57,930 nucleotides of DNA, taken from contig CAMYOG010000028.1 in assembly GCA_947259925.1 (NCBI GenBank), positions 1 through 57,930 of the forward strand, read 5' to 3'. This stretch comes from Thermoanaerobaculia bacterium (GTDB lineage: Bacteria; Acidobacteriota; Thermoanaerobaculia; Multivoradales; JAHEKO01). Shown here one piece after another: positions 1 to 7,746 of this stretch. A program made the position numbers and the translations under genes. The notes beneath the pieces are model-generated. The model did not search any database. It was not told where the DNA came from and worked only from the letters and a program-made list of their open reading frames with translations. Each line of letters opens with the position of its first letter. Within the stretch, counting starts at the first letter, position 1.

Positions 1-1
1 G

Positions 2-508
2 GTCCTGAGCGGCTTACTGGGGATCCCGAAGCTGGGGGAGATCGACTGGAACCTGTTCGGGCACTTCCTGCATCCGGTGATCGCCGACGTCGGGCACGAT
101 ACGCACGGGCACCACGCGAGCGTCCTCACCGAGGTGATCCTGATGGCGATCTCGGTGGCAGTGGCGATCGCCGGGATCCTCGTCGCCCGGTCGATCTGGA
201 AGGGGCGGGGGCTCGCGGGCGGCGAGGAGTGGGCCGGCAAGCAGCCCGCCGTCCACAACCTGCTGCTCAACAAGTACTACGTCGACGAGCTCTACGACCG
301 GATCGTCGTCAGGCCAATCGGCGCGCTCGCGAGCTTCTGCAGGCGGTTCGTCGACGGCGTCCTGGTCGAGGGCACCGTGCACGCCGGGCCGTTCATCGCC
401 CGATTGAGCGGTGACCTCCTCCGCTTCACCACCACCGGCAACGTCCGCAACTACCTGCTCTACTTCTTCGTCGGGCTGCTGGCCCTCTTCTGGTGGCTGG
501 TGAACTAA
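2..508 (+). CDS. nuoL: NADH-quinone oxidoreductase subunit L, C-terminal part
   Basis: This is the 3' end of a gene whose start lies outside the window; the frame is open from base 2. It encodes the last ~168 residues of the NuoL/ND5 antiporter-like subunit of the membrane arm of respiratory complex I, which pumps protons as quinone is reduced. Visible are a membrane helix near the middle, the family-typical segment NKYYVDELYD followed by a lateral amphipathic stretch, and a final membrane helix ending FWWLVN. The stop overlaps the nuoM start (TAATG), and nuoM and nuoN follow in the usual L-M-N order. The identity rests on the C-terminal motif and this gene order. Confidence 0.9.
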   Translation, partial: VLSGLLGIPKLGEIDWNLFGHFLHPVIADVGHDTHGHHASVLTEVILMAISVAVAIAGILVARSIWKGRGLAGGEEWAGKQPAVHNLLLNKYYVDELYDRIVVRPIGALASFCRRFVDGVLVEGTVHAGPFIARLSGDLLRFTTTGNVRNYLLYFFVGLLALFWWLVN

Positions 509-2139
509 TGGCCGAGTTCCTCGACCTGCTGACCAGCAACTCGTTGACCCGCGTGGTCTTCTTCCCGGCGCTGATCTGCCTGCCGCTCCTGTTCTTCCGT
601 AAGGAGGCCGAGCGCCAGATCAAGATGTTCGCGCTGTCGGCGTCGTTCGTGCAGCTGGCGATCACCCTGATCCTGGTCGCCGGCGGCTTCACCGGTGGCG
701 GCTTCGAGACCCTGCGCGACGTCGGCGCGAGCGGTGAGCCGCTCTCGTGGATCGCCCGCTTCGGCATCAACTACGACCTGCGGATGGACGGCATCTCGAT
801 GCCGCTCGTGGTCCTGACCTCGCTTCTACTGCCGATCATCCTCGCCGGCTCGTGGCGGGGCATCGAGCGCAACTGGAAGGGCTACGCCATCTCGATGTTC
901 CTGCTCACCACCGGCATCCTCGGCGCGCTGGTCGCGTTCGATCTCTTCCTGTTCTACATCTTCTGGGAGGTGATGCTGGTGCCGATGTACCTGGTGATCG
1001 GCATCTGGGGAGGTGAGCGGCGCATCTACGCGGCGGTCAAGTTCTTCCTCTTCACCATGGCCGGCAGCCTGCTGATGCTGCTGGCGATCCTGTGGATGGC
1101 GTGGACCTACCACGGCCTCTCCGGGGAGTGGTCGTTCAGCTACGTCGCCCTGATGGACCTGCAGCTGCCGATCGGCCAGCAGGTCTGGCTGTTCGGCGCG
1201 TTCGCGCTGGCGTTCGCGATCAAGGTACCGCTCTTCCCGCTCCACACCTGGCTACCGGACGCCCACGTCGAGGCGCCGACCGGCGGCTCGGTGATCCTGG
1301 CCGGCGTGCTCCTGAAGCTCGGCACCTACGGCCTGCTCCGCTTCGCGCTGCCCTTCTTCCCGCACGCGGCCGAGCGCTTCAGCGGGCTCCTGGTCGCCCT
1401 CAGCCTGATCGGCATCATCTACGGCGCTCTGGTCGCCTGGGTGCAGGCGGACTTCAAGAAGCTGGTCGCCTACTCGTCGGTCGCCCACCTCGGCTTCGTC
1501 GTGCTCGGTCTGGTGGCGTTCGATCTGCTGGCCTGGCAGGGCGCTCTGATCCAGATGGTCAACCACGGCCTGTCGACCGGCGCCCTCTTCCTGCTCGTGG
1601 GCATGCTCTACGATCGCCTGCACACCAAGAAGTTCGCCGACCTCGGAGGGCTCGCCAAGGTGATGCCCTGGTTCGCGTTCTTCCTCGTCTTCTCGGCGCT
1701 GGCGTCGGTCGGGCTACCGGGCCTGAACGGCTTCGTCGGCGAGTTTCTGATCCTGGTCGGCAGCTACCGGAGCGGCCTGATCGTGGCCGTGATCGTGGCG
1801 ACGTTCGGCGTCGTCCTGGCCGCCATCTACCTGTTGAAGGCGCTCTACGAGAGCCTCTGGGGTCCGATCACCCGCGACCAGAACCGGGAGGTGGCCGACC
1901 TGTCGCTCGGTGAGATCCTGACCCTGGCACCGCTGTGCGCGCTGATGCTGGCGATCGGCGTGGCGCCCCAGCTCTTCCTGGCGCCGAGCAAGCCCGACCT
2001 CGAGCGGGTGCTCACCGAGTACGAGTCGCGGCTGGCGAGCGCGCCGGTGCCGGAGCCGACCCTCTATACGCTGGCGCTCGACACCGAGCCGGCGCCTGAC
2101 GACACACCCGTGACCCCCTCGATGGAGGCCGGGCTCTGA
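508..2139 (+). CDS. nuoM: NADH-quinone oxidoreductase subunit M
   Basis: NuoM/ND4, a proton-antiporter-like subunit of complex I, 543 residues, close to family length. The protein is membrane helices throughout. The key glutamate of the TM5 motif FWEVMLVPMY is at about residue 154, and the lysine of IKVPLFPLHTWLPDAH at about 239; both belong to the half-channel proton path. I chose the ATG at 508 because it overlaps the nuoL stop; another ATG 15 bases upstream lies inside nuoL. The C-terminal ~40 residues are Pro/Glu-rich and soluble. The stop overlaps the nuoN start (TGATG), so translation is probably coupled. Confidence 0.95.
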   Translation: MAEFLDLLTSNSLTRVVFFPALICLPLLFFRKEAERQIKMFALSASFVQLAITLILVAGGFTGGGFETLRDVGASGEPLSWIARFGINYDLRMDGISMPLVVLTSLLLPIILAGSWRGIERNWKGYAISMFLLTTGILGALVAFDLFLFYIFWEVMLVPMYLVIGIWGGERRIYAAVKFFLFTMAGSLLMLLAILWMAWTYHGLSGEWSFSYVALMDLQLPIGQQVWLFGAFALAFAIKVPLFPLHTWLPDAHVEAPTGGSVILAGVLLKLGTYGLLRFALPFFPHAAERFSGLLVALSLIGIIYGALVAWVQADFKKLVAYSSVAHLGFVVLGLVAFDLLAWQGALIQMVNHGLSTGALFLLVGMLYDRLHTKKFADLGGLAKVMPWFAFFLVFSALASVGLPGLNGFVGEFLILVGSYRSGLIVAVIVATFGVVLAAIYLLKALYESLWGPITRDQNREVADLSLGEILTLAPLCALMLAIGVAPQLFLAPSKPDLERVLTEYESRLASAPVPEPTLYTLALDTEPAPDDTPVTPSMEAGL

Positions 2140-3548
2140 TGAGCGAGATCTATCGCATCCCGAGCGCCGACCTGGCCGCGCTGATGCCGGAGCTGATCCT
2201 CTCCGGGACCGGCGTCCTGATCCTGCTCCTCGACGCGTTCCTGCCGCGCGCCCAGCGCCTGCTGGCACCCTTGAGCGCGGCCGGCACCCTGTACGCCGGC
2301 TGGCACCTGGTCGGCGCGGCACCGAGCGGTCTGAGCTTCGGCGGCCTGCTCGAGAGCAGTCTCCTGACCGTCGCCATCGGCTGCGTGGTCCTGATCAGCA
2401 CCTTCCTGGCGATCCTGGCCTCGGCGGGCTACCTGCGGCGCGAGCGGCTGGGCGGCGGCGAATACTACGCTCTCCTCCTCTGGTGCGCTACCGGCGTCCT
2501 GCTGATGGGACGGGCGACCGAGCTGCTGACCCTGTTCGTGGCCCTGGAGCTGCTCTCGATCTGCCTCTATTCGCTCGCCGGCTACCACCGACAGCTGTCG
2601 GTAGGCACCGAGGCCGCGATCAAGTACTTCCTGCTCGGCGCCTTCGTCAGCGCCTTCGTCCTCTACGGCATCGCGCTCCTCTACGGCGAAACCGGCTCGA
2701 CCCGGATCTCGGAGCTCGGACCCTACCTGGCGACGGGCGACGTCTCGGCCCTGGCCGTCCTCGGCCTGCTGCTGCTGATCTGCGGCTTCGCCTTCAAGAT
2801 GAGCCTGGCCCCGTTCCACGCCTGGGCGCCCGACACCTACCAGGGCGCGCCCTCGCCGTTCGTGGCGTTCCTGTCGGTCGCGCCCAAGGCGGCCAGCGCT
2901 GTCGTCCTGGTGCGGCTCCTGGCGCTGGTGATGCCAGACGGCAGCGCCACCTGGAGCGATCTGATCGCCCTGCTCGCGGTCCTGTCGATGGCGGTCGGCA
3001 ATCTGGTCGCCCTCGCGCAGCGCGACATCAAGCGGATGCTCGCCTACTCGGGCATCGCGCACATGGGCTACCTACTGGTGCCGCTGGTGGTTCTCGGCCC
3101 GGGCTCGTACGAGCCACTGGTGGTCTACCTGCTCGCCTACGCCCTGATGAACGCCGGCGCCTTCACCGTCGTCAGCCTGCTCTACGCCCAGCCCGGGGAG
3201 CAGCATCTGATCTCCGAGCTGGCCGGCTGGGGGTACCGCTTCCCGCTGCTCGGCGTCTGTCTGACCATCTGCATGCTGTCGCTCGGTGGCATCCCGCCGA
3301 CCCTCGGCTTCATCGGCAAGTACCTGATCTTCGTGCAGGCGATCGACTCGGGCCAGCTGGCGCTCGCCCTGGTCATGCGGGTGGTCTACACGCTCTACAT
3401 GCGCCCCGAGGTCCGTGAGCCCTCGGGTCTGCTGCTCGACTACCCCGGCAGGATCGCGGCGGTCCTCGCTGCCTTCGGCACCCTGGCGCTCGGCACTCTG
3501 CCCGGGCCGCTCCTCGACTGGGTGAAGCGGTTGGGCAGCGCCTACTAG
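2139..3548 (+). CDS. nuoN: NADH-quinone oxidoreductase subunit N (short in one helix)
   Basis: NuoN/ND2, third antiporter-like subunit of complex I, 469 residues. The central lysine motif FAFKMSLAPFHAWAPD and the following PSPFVAFLSV segment are intact. Near residue 405-415 (bases about 3350-3400) the helix after FIGKYLIFVQAI looks short: the normal run of hydrophobic residues ending in a tyrosine-rich YYY(L)RV block is missing, and the chain passes directly from ALALV to MRVVYTLYM. About 14 residues seem lost without a frameshift. It ends the nuo operon just before a hairpin terminator. Product certain; whether the gap is genuine or an assembly error is open. Confidence 0.93.
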   Translation: MSEIYRIPSADLAALMPELILSGTGVLILLLDAFLPRAQRLLAPLSAAGTLYAGWHLVGAAPSGLSFGGLLESSLLTVAIGCVVLISTFLAILASAGYLRRERLGGGEYYALLLWCATGVLLMGRATELLTLFVALELLSICLYSLAGYHRQLSVGTEAAIKYFLLGAFVSAFVLYGIALLYGETGSTRISELGPYLATGDVSALAVLGLLLLICGFAFKMSLAPFHAWAPDTYQGAPSPFVAFLSVAPKAASAVVLVRLLALVMPDGSATWSDLIALLAVLSMAVGNLVALAQRDIKRMLAYSGIAHMGYLLVPLVVLGPGSYEPLVVYLLAYALMNAGAFTVVSLLYAQPGEQHLISELAGWGYRFPLLGVCLTICMLSLGGIPPTLGFIGKYLIFVQAIDSGQLALALVMRVVYTLYMRPEVREPSGLLLDYPGRIAAVLAAFGTLALGTLPGPLLDWVKRLGSAY

Positions 3549-3580
3549 CGCCACCGCTTCGGCTCGCGATCCAAAAGGAA

Positions 3581-3610
3581 GGGCCGCGGGGGAAAACCTC
3601 CCCGCGGCCC
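3581..3610. terminator. Intrinsic terminator between convergent nuoN and channel gene
   Basis: A perfect 11-bp GC-rich stem (3581-3591 with 3600-3610) closes an 8-base loop. Read on the minus strand it is followed by TTCCTTTT, so it best terminates the minus-strand gene ending at 3648. Read on the plus strand there is no T tract, but the stem could still end nuo transcription. Confidence 0.75.
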
Positions 3611-3647
3611 TGGATGAGACTCGATGTCGTCGGGAGGCTCAGCTCCC

Positions 3648-5390
3648 CTACGTCTGACGCTCGATGATCTCCTTGGCGCGCTCGCGGCCGCCGAGCCCGA
3701 ACGCCAGGCCGAGGGCGAGCGCGGTGCCGCCGAGAACGGCCGAGACCGCCACCTGCACGATCTCGCGACCGACGCCGAGCTGGCTCAAGCCCATGCTGAA
3801 GCCGAGGAAGACAATCGCGTACTTGGCCACCGTCGAGACCACCGCGCCGTGCTCGGTGCCGGCCAGGATCTCCGTCAGCAGCTTGCCCACGTAGGTCCCG
3901 AGGCTGAGCGCCGCCAGAATGATGGCCACGCCGACGAACAGGTTGGGCAGGTAGCCGAGGAGGCCTCCGACCAGGCTCGACAGCTCGCCGAGCTCGAGCG
4001 TGGCCAGCGCCTGCTCCGCGGTGAGCAGCAAGATGATCGCCATCACCACCGTGCCACCGATCGAGGAGAGGCTGGTGCCGCCCTCCTTGGGAGCGAGGAA
4101 CTGGAGCCCCAGCTTGCCCGGCAGGGCATCGAAGCCGACCCCGCTCAAGAACGTCTCGACGATGCCGCGCACCGCCTTGGCGATGAAGTAGCCGATGGTG
4201 ACGATCACGATGGCGACGAACAGCAGCGGAATCGCCGACAGGAGCTGCTGAAGGGTCGTCTTGACCGGCTCGGAGATGGCTTTGATCTGCAGGCTGTCCA
4301 CCGCGGCCACCAGGATCGGGACCAGGATGAAGAAGAACGCCACCGCACCGCCGATCTCCGACAGCTTGCGCCCCTCCTCGTCGCGGCCGATGCCCAGGCG
4401 CGCCCCGAAACCGTCCGCCCCGACCGCCGCCAGGAAGTTGCTGACGATCTCGCGCACGATCGTCGCCACGATCTTGGCGATGAAGAGGAGGATCAGGGCG
4501 CCGATGATGTTGGGCAGGAACTCCAGGACCTTGCTCATCATCCCGCGCAGCGGCGCCACCAGCGATTCCTGGCCGAGCGCGTCGAGGAACGGCGGGATGC
4601 CGAACAGCAGGACGATGTAGAAGAGCAACCTGCCGACGAGACCGCTCGGGCCGACCTGCTCGCCCTGGATCTCGCGACTGGCGACGTACTTGCCCGCCTT
4701 GTCGTCGAACCCGACCGCCTCCAGGCCCTTGGTCGAGGCGATCTTGAGGATCGTCGCCACGACCCAGTAGACGCCGAGGATCACTATCGCCTGGAGCAGC
4801 GACGGGATCACTCCGGTGACCTTGTCGAGGACGTTCTGGAGCGGCCCGGCGACCATGCCGAGCTCGAGGGCATCGAAGAAGGCGAGAAAGCCGAAGGCGA
4901 GAACGATCCACTTGACCGCGGTCCCCGCCAGGCTCGCGAGCGAGCGCCGACCGCCGTCCTCGGTCTCGAGCAGCGTTCCCAGGCCGAGATCGTCGGCCGC
5001 CCGGTCGTCGATCTTCGTCAGTTGCAGGCCCTTTCGGACCAGCGCGCCCAACGCGATCGCCGCAATCCAGAATACGAGCAGGAGCGCGAGGGCTTTCAGG
5101 ATGGTCGGCAGGCCCGTTGCGAGCCGCTCCCACATCGGCATGAGCATCTCGCGCCAGACGGCGCCGCCCTGCTCCGCCACCTGGCTGGCGGTCTCACCCA
5201 CGGTCTGGGTGACGCCCGATACCACGCCCTCGGCTTCCTCGGTAGTCGTCGGCTGGGACTCGGAAGCGGCCGCCACCTCGGGATCCGCCGGGGCTTCAGC
5301 CGGCGCGGTCTGAGCGCCCGCGGCGAACGGCGTCGACAGCAATAGAGAGGCCGCGAGCAAGAACGTAGGCCATTGTCTGATGGTCTTCAT
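3648..5390 (-). CDS. Membrane protein of conserved TM-helix repeats (CmpX/MscS-related, no beta domain)
   Basis: A 580-residue protein with a signal peptide (residues 1-26, cleavage near AGA-QT) and an acidic linker, followed by four to five repeats of a helix pair with glycine-rich turns. Each repeat has a pattern like LPNIIGALILLFIAKIV and ends in a VGxDxxxxxLG-like turn. This matches the conserved TM-helix family (PF05552) found in CmpX-type proteins related to mechanosensitive channels. The chain stops just after the GLAFGLGGRERAKEII segment, where MscS proteins would enter their cytoplasmic beta domain, so gating through that domain is unlikely. The start is supported by AAGGAG 6-7 bases upstream. 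It lies 26 bp after the small gene ending at 5417, probably in one operon driven by the ECF-type promoter at 5900-5929. Confidence 0.8.
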   Translation of the reverse strand: MKTIRQWPTFLLAASLLLSTPFAAGAQTAPAEAPADPEVAAASESQPTTTEEAEGVVSGVTQTVGETASQVAEQGGAVWREMLMPMWERLATGLPTILKALALLLVFWIAAIALGALVRKGLQLTKIDDRAADDLGLGTLLETEDGGRRSLASLAGTAVKWIVLAFGFLAFFDALELGMVAGPLQNVLDKVTGVIPSLLQAIVILGVYWVVATILKIASTKGLEAVGFDDKAGKYVASREIQGEQVGPSGLVGRLLFYIVLLFGIPPFLDALGQESLVAPLRGMMSKVLEFLPNIIGALILLFIAKIVATIVREIVSNFLAAVGADGFGARLGIGRDEEGRKLSEIGGAVAFFFILVPILVAAVDSLQIKAISEPVKTTLQQLLSAIPLLFVAIVIVTIGYFIAKAVRGIVETFLSGVGFDALPGKLGLQFLAPKEGGTSLSSIGGTVVMAIILLLTAEQALATLELGELSSLVGGLLGYLPNLFVGVAIILAALSLGTYVGKLLTEILAGTEHGAVVSTVAKYAIVFLGFSMGLSQLGVGREIVQVAVSAVLGGTALALGLAFGLGGRERAKEIIERQT

Positions 5391-5416
5391 CTGGAGCTCC
5401 TTGTTCCTCTATTCCT

Positions 5417-5833
5417 CTACTTGCCGAAGAGCTTGCCGGCCGCGCCACCCAGCGCACCGACTCCGGAGAGCGCCTTGCCGAGGCCCTCGCCCTGCAAGAG
5501 CGAGGTCAGCCCGGAGAGGCCCCCGGCCTTCTCCTGGAGCGCCGAGAGCAGCGACGGAACCAGCGCGCCCAGCGCACCCCTGGCCTGCGACGCCTCGATG
5601 CCGAACTTGCCGGCCAGGGCGTCCGCGTCGACGCCGTCCACCAGCGTGTCCGCGTTCGAAGCCAGATCGCTCATGTCGAGCTCTCCGGCCTTCGTCTTGA
5701 CGACGTCGAGCAGGGATCCGGCCGCTTCGGGTACGAACGCCTGCGCCTGATCGGGGCTGAATCCGAGCTTCTCCACCAGACCACCGGCCAGCTCGGCGCC
5801 CTTCTCTTCGAGAATCTCCTTGAGAAAGTCCAT
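5417..5833 (-). CDS. Small helical Ala/Leu/Gly-rich protein (DUF937/YidB-like)
   Basis: A 138-residue protein with no signal peptide or membrane helix, made of amphipathic helices separated by glycines. The motif LGALVPSLLSALQEKAG resembles the DUF937/DUF2780 (YidB-like) group, whose function is unknown. Two ATGs are possible; AAGGAGG ends immediately before the first (5839) but 6 bases before the second (5833), so the second is the better start. It is the first gene after an ECF-type promoter and is followed 26 bp on by the large TM-helix protein, so the two are probably co-expressed. In Pseudomonas aeruginosa a small protein gene (crfX) also precedes cmpX beside the ECF factor SigX; this is an analogy of layout, not shown homology. 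Confidence 0.65.
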   Translation of the reverse strand: MDFLKEILEEKGAELAGGLVEKLGFSPDQAQAFVPEAAGSLLDVVKTKAGELDMSDLASNADTLVDGVDADALAGKFGIEASQARGALGALVPSLLSALQEKAGGLSGLTSLLQGEGLGKALSGVGALGGAAGKLFGK

Positions 5834-5877
5834 ATCCATCCTCCTTCGCGTAATGAGTTTTCAGTTGATGAATCGTG

Positions 5878-5891
5878 CCCACAGGTGTGGG
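5878..5891 (-). promoter_or_regulatory. Short hairpin at the start of the 5833 transcript
   Basis: CCCAC pairs with GTGGG around a 4-base loop, immediately downstream of the -10 box of the 5900-5929 promoter. It would sit at the extreme 5' end of the mRNA and may stabilise it, or the DNA dyad may be an operator. Low confidence. Confidence 0.3.
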
Positions 5892-5899
5892 TCACTACT

Positions 5900-5929
5900 C
5901 TTAGACCGGAAAGAGACCCGAGAGTCACA
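5900..5929 (-). promoter_or_regulatory. ECF-type promoter P1 (TGTGACT / GGTCTAAG)
   Basis: On the minus strand the -35 box TGTGACT (5923-5929) and the -10 box GGTCTAAG (5900-5907) lie 15 bases apart, measured from GTGACT to GGTCT. The same pair with the same spacing occurs before 7747-8925 and 9122-10003, and with 16 bases before the sigma factor. It would start transcription about 50-55 bases upstream of the small gene at 5833. Confidence 0.7.
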
Positions 5930-5999
5930 TCGCGCAGCCGATGTTCCCCGTGATTCTCGTGGCCGTCCCCGCGGGAGCGAATAGAATCGGCCTCTGGGC

Positions 6000-6026
6000 G
6001 TGACTCCAGCGTAGTCGGACAGGTCT
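6000..6026 (+). promoter_or_regulatory. ECF-type promoter P4, probable autoregulatory promoter of the sigma gene
   Basis: GTGACT (6000-6005) and GGTCT (6022-6026) with a 16-base spacer precede the sigma gene by about 20 bases. Only the spacer length differs by one from the three sister sites. Its placement implies positive autoregulation and an almost leaderless mRNA; no clear Shine-Dalgarno is visible before 6047. Confidence 0.6.
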
Positions 6027-6046
6027 ATGTCAACAGCTCGAGTTCG

Positions 6047-6679
6047 ATGATTGATCTAGGCACAGCCGACGACGCGGAGCTCGTGAAGGTCGTCGTCGCG
6101 AACCCCCGCGGCGACCCACGCCCTTTCGAGCAGCTGGTCCAGCGCTACCAGGGACGGGTCCTGGCCAACTGCAGGTACCTCACCGGCTCTCCCAGAGACG
6201 CCGAAGACCTCGCCCAGGAGGTCTTCGTCAAGGCCTACTTCGGACTACCCCGCTTCGAGGGCCGGGCCAAGTTCTCGACCTGGCTGCAGCGGATCAAGGT
6301 CAACCACTGTCTGAATCACCTCAGCCGCAAGCGCGCCGCCCTCGTCAGCATCGAGGAGCCGGGCATCAGCAGTCGCGAGGAGCTTCGCTCGTCGACCGGT
6401 ACGGAGGCCGCGATCGACGCCCTCGAGCGGCGCCGCCGGATCGGCGCGACCCTGGACGCTCTCACCGAGGCGGAGCGCGTCCCTCTGATTCTGCGCGACG
6501 CCGACGGCCTCTCCTATCAGGAGATCGCCGAGCATCTCGGAATCGGCCTCTCGGCCGTGAAGATGCGCATCAAGCGGTCGCGCGAGAAGTTCCGGCGGCT
6601 GTTCGACGCCGTCGACCAGCCGGCATCGGCGGAGACGCTCGGATCGGAGACCCACACCCCGGGGCTTTACCGTGGCTGA
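6047..6679 (+). CDS. ECF-family RNA polymerase sigma factor (RpoE-like)
   Basis: A 210-residue sigma-70-family protein with only regions 2 and 4. Region 2 (about residues 24-95) contains LVQRYQGRV, the DAEDLAQEVFVKAY helix and the promoter-melting segment FSTWLQRIKVNHCLNHL. Region 4 (about 127-185) has LILRDADGLSYQEIAEHLGI and SAVKMRIKRSREKF, the -35-binding helix-turn-helix. RpoE-like ECF factors recognise TCTRA-type -10 boxes, which agrees with the GGTCTRRG boxes found nearby. The next gene overlaps its stop, followed by a channel gene, so all three form one operon. The inferred role is control of an envelope or osmotic stress regulon. Family assignment is firm; targets are inferred. Confidence 0.92.
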   Translation: MIDLGTADDAELVKVVVANPRGDPRPFEQLVQRYQGRVLANCRYLTGSPRDAEDLAQEVFVKAYFGLPRFEGRAKFSTWLQRIKVNHCLNHLSRKRAALVSIEEPGISSREELRSSTGTEAAIDALERRRRIGATLDALTEAERVPLILRDADGLSYQEIAEHLGIGLSAVKMRIKRSREKFRRLFDAVDQPASAETLGSETHTPGLYRG

Positions 6680-6908
6680 CGAGGCGACGGGCCAGACGGA
6701 CGGGCCGATCGAGGAGCTGCGCGGCCTCGAAGAACAGCCTGCCGACGACTTCTTCGGGCGGGTGCAACGCTCCGTGGAGCGCCGCCAGCTCGCCTCGGAC
6801 ACGCTCGACCTTTCCTGGACGGTAGTCCAGGTGATGGTGCTCGAGGCGCTCGAGGTGATCTTTCACGCGTTTGGACGCAAGCGAAACAAGGAAGGAGAGG
6901 GTAGATGA
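6672..6908 (+). CDS. Small protein coupled to the ECF sigma factor; candidate anti-sigma or accessory
   Basis: A 78-residue protein read from a GTG overlapping the sigma stop by 8 bases, which implies coupled translation. The N-terminus is acidic; PADDFFGRVQRSVERR could form the short helix many anti-sigma factors use to clamp their partner, and residues about 45-68 form a hydrophobic or amphipathic helix ahead of a basic tail (GRKRNKEGEGR). No zinc-binding HxxxCxxC motif is present, so it is not a ZAS-type anti-sigma. Its position between sigma gene and channel gene is the main clue. Function unproven; it could instead be a small membrane-peripheral regulator of the channel. Confidence 0.6.
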   Translation: MADEATGQTDGPIEELRGLEEQPADDFFGRVQRSVERRQLASDTLDLSWTVVQVMVLEALEVIFHAFGRKRNKEGEGR

Positions 6909-7729
6909 GCGAAGAGACCCTGGCCATGCAACAACAACTGATGAGCGCGTTCCGCGATCTGGCCGACTCGGTCGTCAGTGCTGCCCCTCGAGTGGCGGTC
7001 GCGCTCGTTCTGATCGTGTTGGCACTGATCGTCGCCAAGGGGGTCGCCTACGTCGTTCGCGCGCTGCTCAACAAGGTGCGCTTCGACGCGCTGCTCGAGC
7101 GCCTCGGGCTCGCCGCGACGCTGTCTCGCTTCGGCCTCAGCCAGTCGCCGACCGCGTTCCTTGGCAAGGTGACGTACCTCCTGCTGCTCTTTCTGTTCGC
7201 GCGGGTCGGCGCCGACGCCCTCGGCCTGACGGCCGTTTCCCAAGCACTCGGCTCCTTTCTGGCGTATGTCCCCAACCTGGTCGCCGCCACCCTGATCTTC
7301 CTGCTCGGGAGCCTGGCGGCTCAGGTCGCGAGTCGCGCGGTGGCGCGGATGGCCGGCGAGTCGGGCATCGAATACGCATCGTCGCTCGGGGGGCTCGCCT
7401 ATGCCCTGATCTTCTTCGTCGCCGGGATCATGGCTCTGGGCCAGCTGCGCATCGATACCGAGATCGTCCGGCTGGTCACCGCCGGGATTCTGGCCGCCGG
7501 GGCGATCGGTTTCGGGCTGTCGCTCGGACTCGGGACGAAAGACATCACCCGCAACGTGCTGGCCGGGTTCTACGCTCGCAAGGTGTTCCGTATCGGCGAA
7601 CAGATGGAGATCGCCGGGGAGCGCGGGAGACTGACGGCGATCACGCCCACACAGACCCTGCTCGAGCACGACGACCGGACGATCGCGATCGCCAACAGCG
7701 TCTTCCTGGAGGAGGTCGCCAAGCAGTAG
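6905..7729 (+). CDS. MscS-type mechanosensitive channel, short form
   Basis: A 274-residue membrane protein. Hydrophobic helices occupy about residues 28-55, 88-105, 120-145 and 165-185. The glycine/alanine-rich pore helix (AAGAIGFGLSLGLGTKDITRN) is followed by a beta-domain start (GFYARKVFRIGEQMEIAGERGRLTAITP) as in MscS. The beta domain ends early, at ANSVFLEEVAKQ, so the large C-terminal cage of E. coli MscS is missing. Such channels release solutes on hypo-osmotic shock. The ATG overlaps the preceding stop (ATGA), placing it third in the sigma operon. The convergent gene ends 17 bp away. Confidence 0.85.
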   Translation: MSEETLAMQQQLMSAFRDLADSVVSAAPRVAVALVLIVLALIVAKGVAYVVRALLNKVRFDALLERLGLAATLSRFGLSQSPTAFLGKVTYLLLLFLFARVGADALGLTAVSQALGSFLAYVPNLVAATLIFLLGSLAAQVASRAVARMAGESGIEYASSLGGLAYALIFFVAGIMALGQLRIDTEIVRLVTAGILAAGAIGFGLSLGLGTKDITRNVLAGFYARKVFRIGEQMEIAGERGRLTAITPTQTLLEHDDRTIAIANSVFLEEVAKQ

Positions 7730-7746
7730 CGGGGGCCGCGGGCTCC

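Noticed and set aside
3624..5345. Long plus-strand ORF opposite the TM-helix gene (573 codons, Glu/Asp/Arg/His-rich).
   Set aside because: Opposite a clear membrane protein; composition is that of an antisense shadow in GC-rich DNA, no domain, no ribosome-binding site.
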